Both the position numbers and the translations under genes were made by a program. A stretch of DNA of 64,000 bases from Rugalucina vietnamica (Eukaryota > Mollusca > Bivalvia > Lucinida > Lucinidae): positions 23,273,621-23,337,620 of the forward strand of contig OZ024870.1 in assembly GCA_964017185.1 (NCBI GenBank), given 5' to 3'. Under the pieces are notes generated by a model. The model searched no databases. It had not been told where the DNA came from and saw nothing but the letters and a program-made list of their open reading frames with translations. This document shows positions 62,863 through 64,000 of the stretch, piece after piece; positions within the stretch are counted from its first letter, which is position 1, and each line of letters begins with the position of its first letter.

Positions 62863-64000
62863 AATCTATGATGGGGTTGAGGCCGAGATAAGGGAATCTC
62901 AGGCAAGTTTTCAGATTATTTGAGTCTAATCCGAGGCTCTTCCGAGACTCGAATAATCTGAAAACGAGCCTGAGATTTCCTTGTCTCGGCCTCAACACCA
63001 TCATTGATTATTTTTCTCACCCATAGCTTAAACCATTTTGACTCTGAAAGGATTCAAGTGCTGTTCAGGCAGCCATTTTGTTTTAACTTGAAACAATATG
63101 CAAATTAACCTGTGATAAAATAAATATACTTTTGTATAATGCACTCACCTTACAAAATACTTAGTCAGCATTTTGTTTGGAGCAAACTACAAAGGAGCAG
63201 ACTACAACTACTCTTGTAAACTTCCTGAAATTAACACCCTGAAGTTTATATTTGTCACTGACAGTTGACACCCAGCTTATCACTTCCTTATATGGTAGTA
63301 CACATAAAGATGCACATTTCTATTGGCCAAATACAGAAATGATTGGCATTTTGGGACAGCTAAAACCTACTAGTACTGAGACAGAAAAATCTAGGACTGG
63401 CACACAATGGGATATGCTTTTCTCACCCATCAGACAAGCATATCCCTTTGTGTGCCTGTCTGAGATATTCCTATCTCAGTACTAGTAGATTTTAGCTGTT
63501 ATAAAATGCCAATCATTTCTGCAGTTAGCCAATAGAAATGTACATCTTTATGTGTACTTCCATATAAGGAAATGATGAGCTAGGTGTCAACTGTCAGTGA
63601 CAAAAATAACCATGCAGGTGTAAATTTCAGGAAGTTCACAAGAGTAATTGTAGTCTGCTGCTTGGATAAAAATCTCAAAATTTAATTTTGTTGAGGATTT
63701 TCTGCACAAAACAAAATGCTGATTGAATATTTTTGTAAGGTAAGTGCATATACAAAATTATTTTTTATTTTTTTTTACTGGTTAATTTGCATACTGTTTC
63801 ATGTAAAAACAAAATGGCTGCCTGAACTGCATTTGAAGCATATTCAGAGTCAAAATGGTATAAATTGATGGGTGAGAAAAATAATCAATGATGGTGTTTA
63901 GGCCTCAAAAAGGAAATCTCAGGCTCGTTTTCAGATTATTCAAGTCTCATCCTCGGCAGAGCCTCGGATGAGACTTGAATAATCTGAAAACTTGCCTAAG
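62863..64000. repeat. Foldback palindrome of more than 1.1 kb, running off the window
   Basis: The axis is near 63429 (GGGATATGCTT ... AAGCATATCCC). The arms pair from there outward: TAAAACCTACTAGTACTGAG with its complement near 63470-63495, ATTTCTATTGGCCAA with its complement near 63522-63536, TGGGTGAGAAAAATAATCAA near 63870 with its complement near 63006-63025. The outer parts each carry their own hairpin (about 62893-62985 and 63916-63996). No coding content. Confidence 0.85.

Noticed and set aside
63252-63485. 77-codon frame downstream of gene B
   Set aside because: It crosses the axis of the foldback palindrome and simply reads both arms.

Overview
The window looks like nuclear DNA of an invertebrate animal, most probably a bivalve mollusc. 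It is AT-rich, has small coding exons with clean GT-AG introns, and is packed with CR1-type LINE copies, tRNA-headed SINEs, palindromic MITEs and short tandem repeats. The species assignment is inference from repeat style; no mitochondrial or ribosomal marker is present. No retrovirus-like, LTR or Polinton element was recognised.

Two host genes dominate. They are paralogous Patched-domain membrane proteins (RND superfamily, PTCHD3/PTR-like) arranged head to head. Gene A is on the minus strand (24809 down to 807, 16 exons, 849 codons in the window); its 3' end lies beyond base 1. Gene B is on the plus strand (36726 to 61063, 21 exons, 1041 residues) and is complete. I built both models from splice sites and homology between the two copies. 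The exon lengths sum to multiples of three, and all shared introns fall at the same places and phases, with one exception: a 247-bp exon of B is split into 113 + 134 bp in A by a 13.5-kb intron.

Layout. 1-5.5 kb: exons 16-8 of gene A with MITE and SINE remains. 5.5-10.2 kb: exons 7-3 and a 1.5-kb repeat-bearing transposon. 10.2-23.7 kb: the A-specific giant intron, holding a truncated LINE, a 1.6-kb DNA transposon, a Harbinger-type MITE inside a SINE, and a nearly complete CR1 LINE (ORF1 with PHD finger, SGNH esterase and zinc knuckle; ORF2 with endonuclease and reverse transcriptase). 23.7-24.8 kb: exons 2 and 1 of gene A. 24.8-36.7 kb: the shared upstream region of the divergent pair, almost entirely dispersed repeats. 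36.7-61.1 kb: gene B. Its intron 3 carries an antisense single-exon MYND zinc-finger gene between nested inverted repeats. Its intron 4 ends in a minisatellite made of copies of the exon 5 splice acceptor. Its intron 7 holds a 4-kb TACGT-rich inverted-repeat element. 61.1-64 kb: the 3' flank, ending in a palindrome of more than 1.1 kb that runs off the window.

How it works together: A and B probably arose by inverted duplication and encode 12-pass transporters or receptors of the Patched/NPC1 type, differing in N-terminal tail and in the TM4 acidic motif (GVDD in A, GVDN in B). The most unusual signals are tandem repeats that contain or directly form 3' splice sites (gene B exons 5 and 15, gene A exon 3) and the MYND gene inside its inverted-repeat cassette.
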